Shown: in pieces, positions 19,827 through 20,596 of the stretch
How positions within the stretch are numbered: the stretch's first letter is position 1
Layout of the letters: every line of letters starts with the position of its first letter
Virus record (IMG/VR): IMGVR_UViG_3300034166_001279
Coordinates: 1 to 20,596 of that record
DNA from: a virus
DNA length: 20,596 nt
Direction: 5' to 3' (one strand)
The notes under the pieces: generated by a model
Told to the model about the DNA's origin: nothing
Database searches by the model: none
The model's input: the letters and a program-made list of their open reading frames with translations, nothing else
Translations under genes and position numbers: made by a program

Positions 19827-20596
19827 CGTTGGAGATCTAGCAAACTCTTGGACTAACAATAAAGTTTTCCAATCTAATTGGTTCAAAACTGCAAACCCTA
19901 CGCCTAATTTCAACGGTCATTGGCTTGATTTGTCTATGGCCGCCGGTACGCCAAAGTTTAATCCTTATGTAGGAAATGCTCTGGAGTTTACCCCGCTTGT
20001 TGGTTCTGGCAATAACGGTATAAACGCAGGACTTGGGGGCGATAGCTATCTTGTTCGGTATCGTGCAAGCGGAAGTAATACCAGTAATCACATTGCGCCA
20101 GGCAACTTCATGCTCATGGATTATGTTGGTTTTTATCCGCTCGTTGATATGGATTTCACCGATTTGCAGGTGTTTGATAATACGAACTATGCCAGCAGAT
20201 ACACATCTGGTTTACGGTTGATGGTTGTAACCACAATTCCTCAAAGCGTTTCGGGTGTGGCAGAAGTAAATGTTACTTACACTGACAGTAATAATGTTCA
20301 AACAAGTGTAAGTTTTTGGGTAACAGCAATTACTTCAATTGGAACCATAAATTGTCTTACCAGCAACGGATATTTTGACCGTACATTAGGCCCATTTGTT
20401 CCTCTTGGCCCAGGCACTATTGATGTAAAACAAGTAGATAGTATTACAATGCTTTCACCTGCTGGAGGTTTTTGTGCATTTGTACTTGTAAAACCAATAT
20501 ACGAAACTACGGTTTACAGTGCTAATACCCCTGTTGAACTTGAGTTTCCAAGAAATAAAGTACCAGCGTTTGTACCTAATGATACGGCGACCACCG
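19813..20596 (+). CDS. Virion structural protein, 3' partial (cut by window end)
   Basis: An open frame from GTG 19813 to the end of the window, at least 261 codons with no stop. AAAGGCGG lies upstream with about the right spacing. The opening, MAITSVGDLANSW and then WLDLSMAAGTPKFNPYVGNA, matches a kind of beta-rich phage structural protein I have seen in podovirus head operons. The rest is rich in Val, Thr, Asn and Gly (GNFMLMDYVGFYPLVDMDF, EVNVTYTDSNNVQTSVSFWV), typical of virion proteins. It overlaps the preceding 60-residue frame by 14 bases. Its place after terminase, portal and a small structural gene suggests a head or decoration component; scaffold and major capsid genes are not seen in the window and are probably farther right. 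Confidence 0.75.
   Translation, partial: MAITSVGDLANSWTNNKVFQSNWFKTANPTPNFNGHWLDLSMAAGTPKFNPYVGNALEFTPLVGSGNNGINAGLGGDSYLVRYRASGSNTSNHIAPGNFMLMDYVGFYPLVDMDFTDLQVFDNTNYASRYTSGLRLMVVTTIPQSVSGVAEVNVTYTDSNNVQTSVSFWVTAITSIGTINCLTSNGYFDRTLGPFVPLGPGTIDVKQVDSITMLSPAGGFCAFVLVKPIYETTVYSANTPVELEFPRNKVPAFVPNDTATT

Overview
The window is a stretch of a tailed double-stranded DNA phage genome (Caudoviricetes). The portal is of the long P22-like type and a transglycosylase-bearing ejection-type protein is present, which suggests a podovirus. Host signs point to a Gram-negative bacterium: peptidoglycan transglycosylases, Sec signal peptides, a lipoprotein-like signal and AGGAGG-type ribosome binding sites. 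No integrase, tRNA, CRISPR array or insertion sequence was seen. Both ends cut through genes.

Layout. (1) 2-4541, plus strand: the end of the late operon. It holds an ejection-type protein with a C-terminal transglycosylase domain, a tail fibre with a self-cleaving S74 chaperone, a DUF5675-like protein, a membrane/coiled-coil protein and a Pam3-gp28-like holin. A terminator at 4555-4580 follows. (2) 4538-11824, minus strand: a long, tightly packed early/middle operon of 16 genes. In order of transcription these are four envelope-targeted products (secreted protein, small lipoprotein, single-pass membrane peptide, membrane-anchored transglycosylase), an orphan, a Bet/RecT annealase, two small genes, two paralogous SSB-like proteins, a secreted metzincin protease, a TIM-barrel-like protein, an Imm5-like alanine-rich protein, an orphan, two PD-(D/E)XK-type nucleases and an orphan. 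(3) 12010-12636, plus: a lambda-O-like replication initiator carrying four 22-23 bp iterons and an AT-rich tract, a candidate origin. (4) 12740-13677, minus: four tiny early orphans. (5) 13863-14171, plus: an HTH regulator. (6) 14392 to the end, plus: the head/packaging operon with small terminase, two Ogr/Delta-like zinc ribbons, large terminase, portal, a virion protein, a small zinc-ribbon-like ORF and a cut-off structural gene.

Regulation. A 12-bp palindrome, (A/G)CTGT-N2-ACAG(T/C), occurs in pairs before both minus-strand operons (11841-11887 and 13711-13752), with degenerate copies before the recombination genes (10579-10613). The HTH protein divergent from one pair is the natural candidate to bind it. 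Two of these regions also share flanking sequence and look like duplicated control regions.

How the genes fit together. Early transcription would deliver the envelope proteins, the annealing/SSB/resolvase recombination set and the small orphans. The initiator would start replication at its internal iterons. Late genes, perhaps switched on by the Ogr-like zinc ribbons, would package DNA and build particles. Lysis-type functions appear on both strands, a holin in the late operon and a transglycosylase, membrane peptide and lipoprotein in the early one, which is the most unusual feature of the layout.
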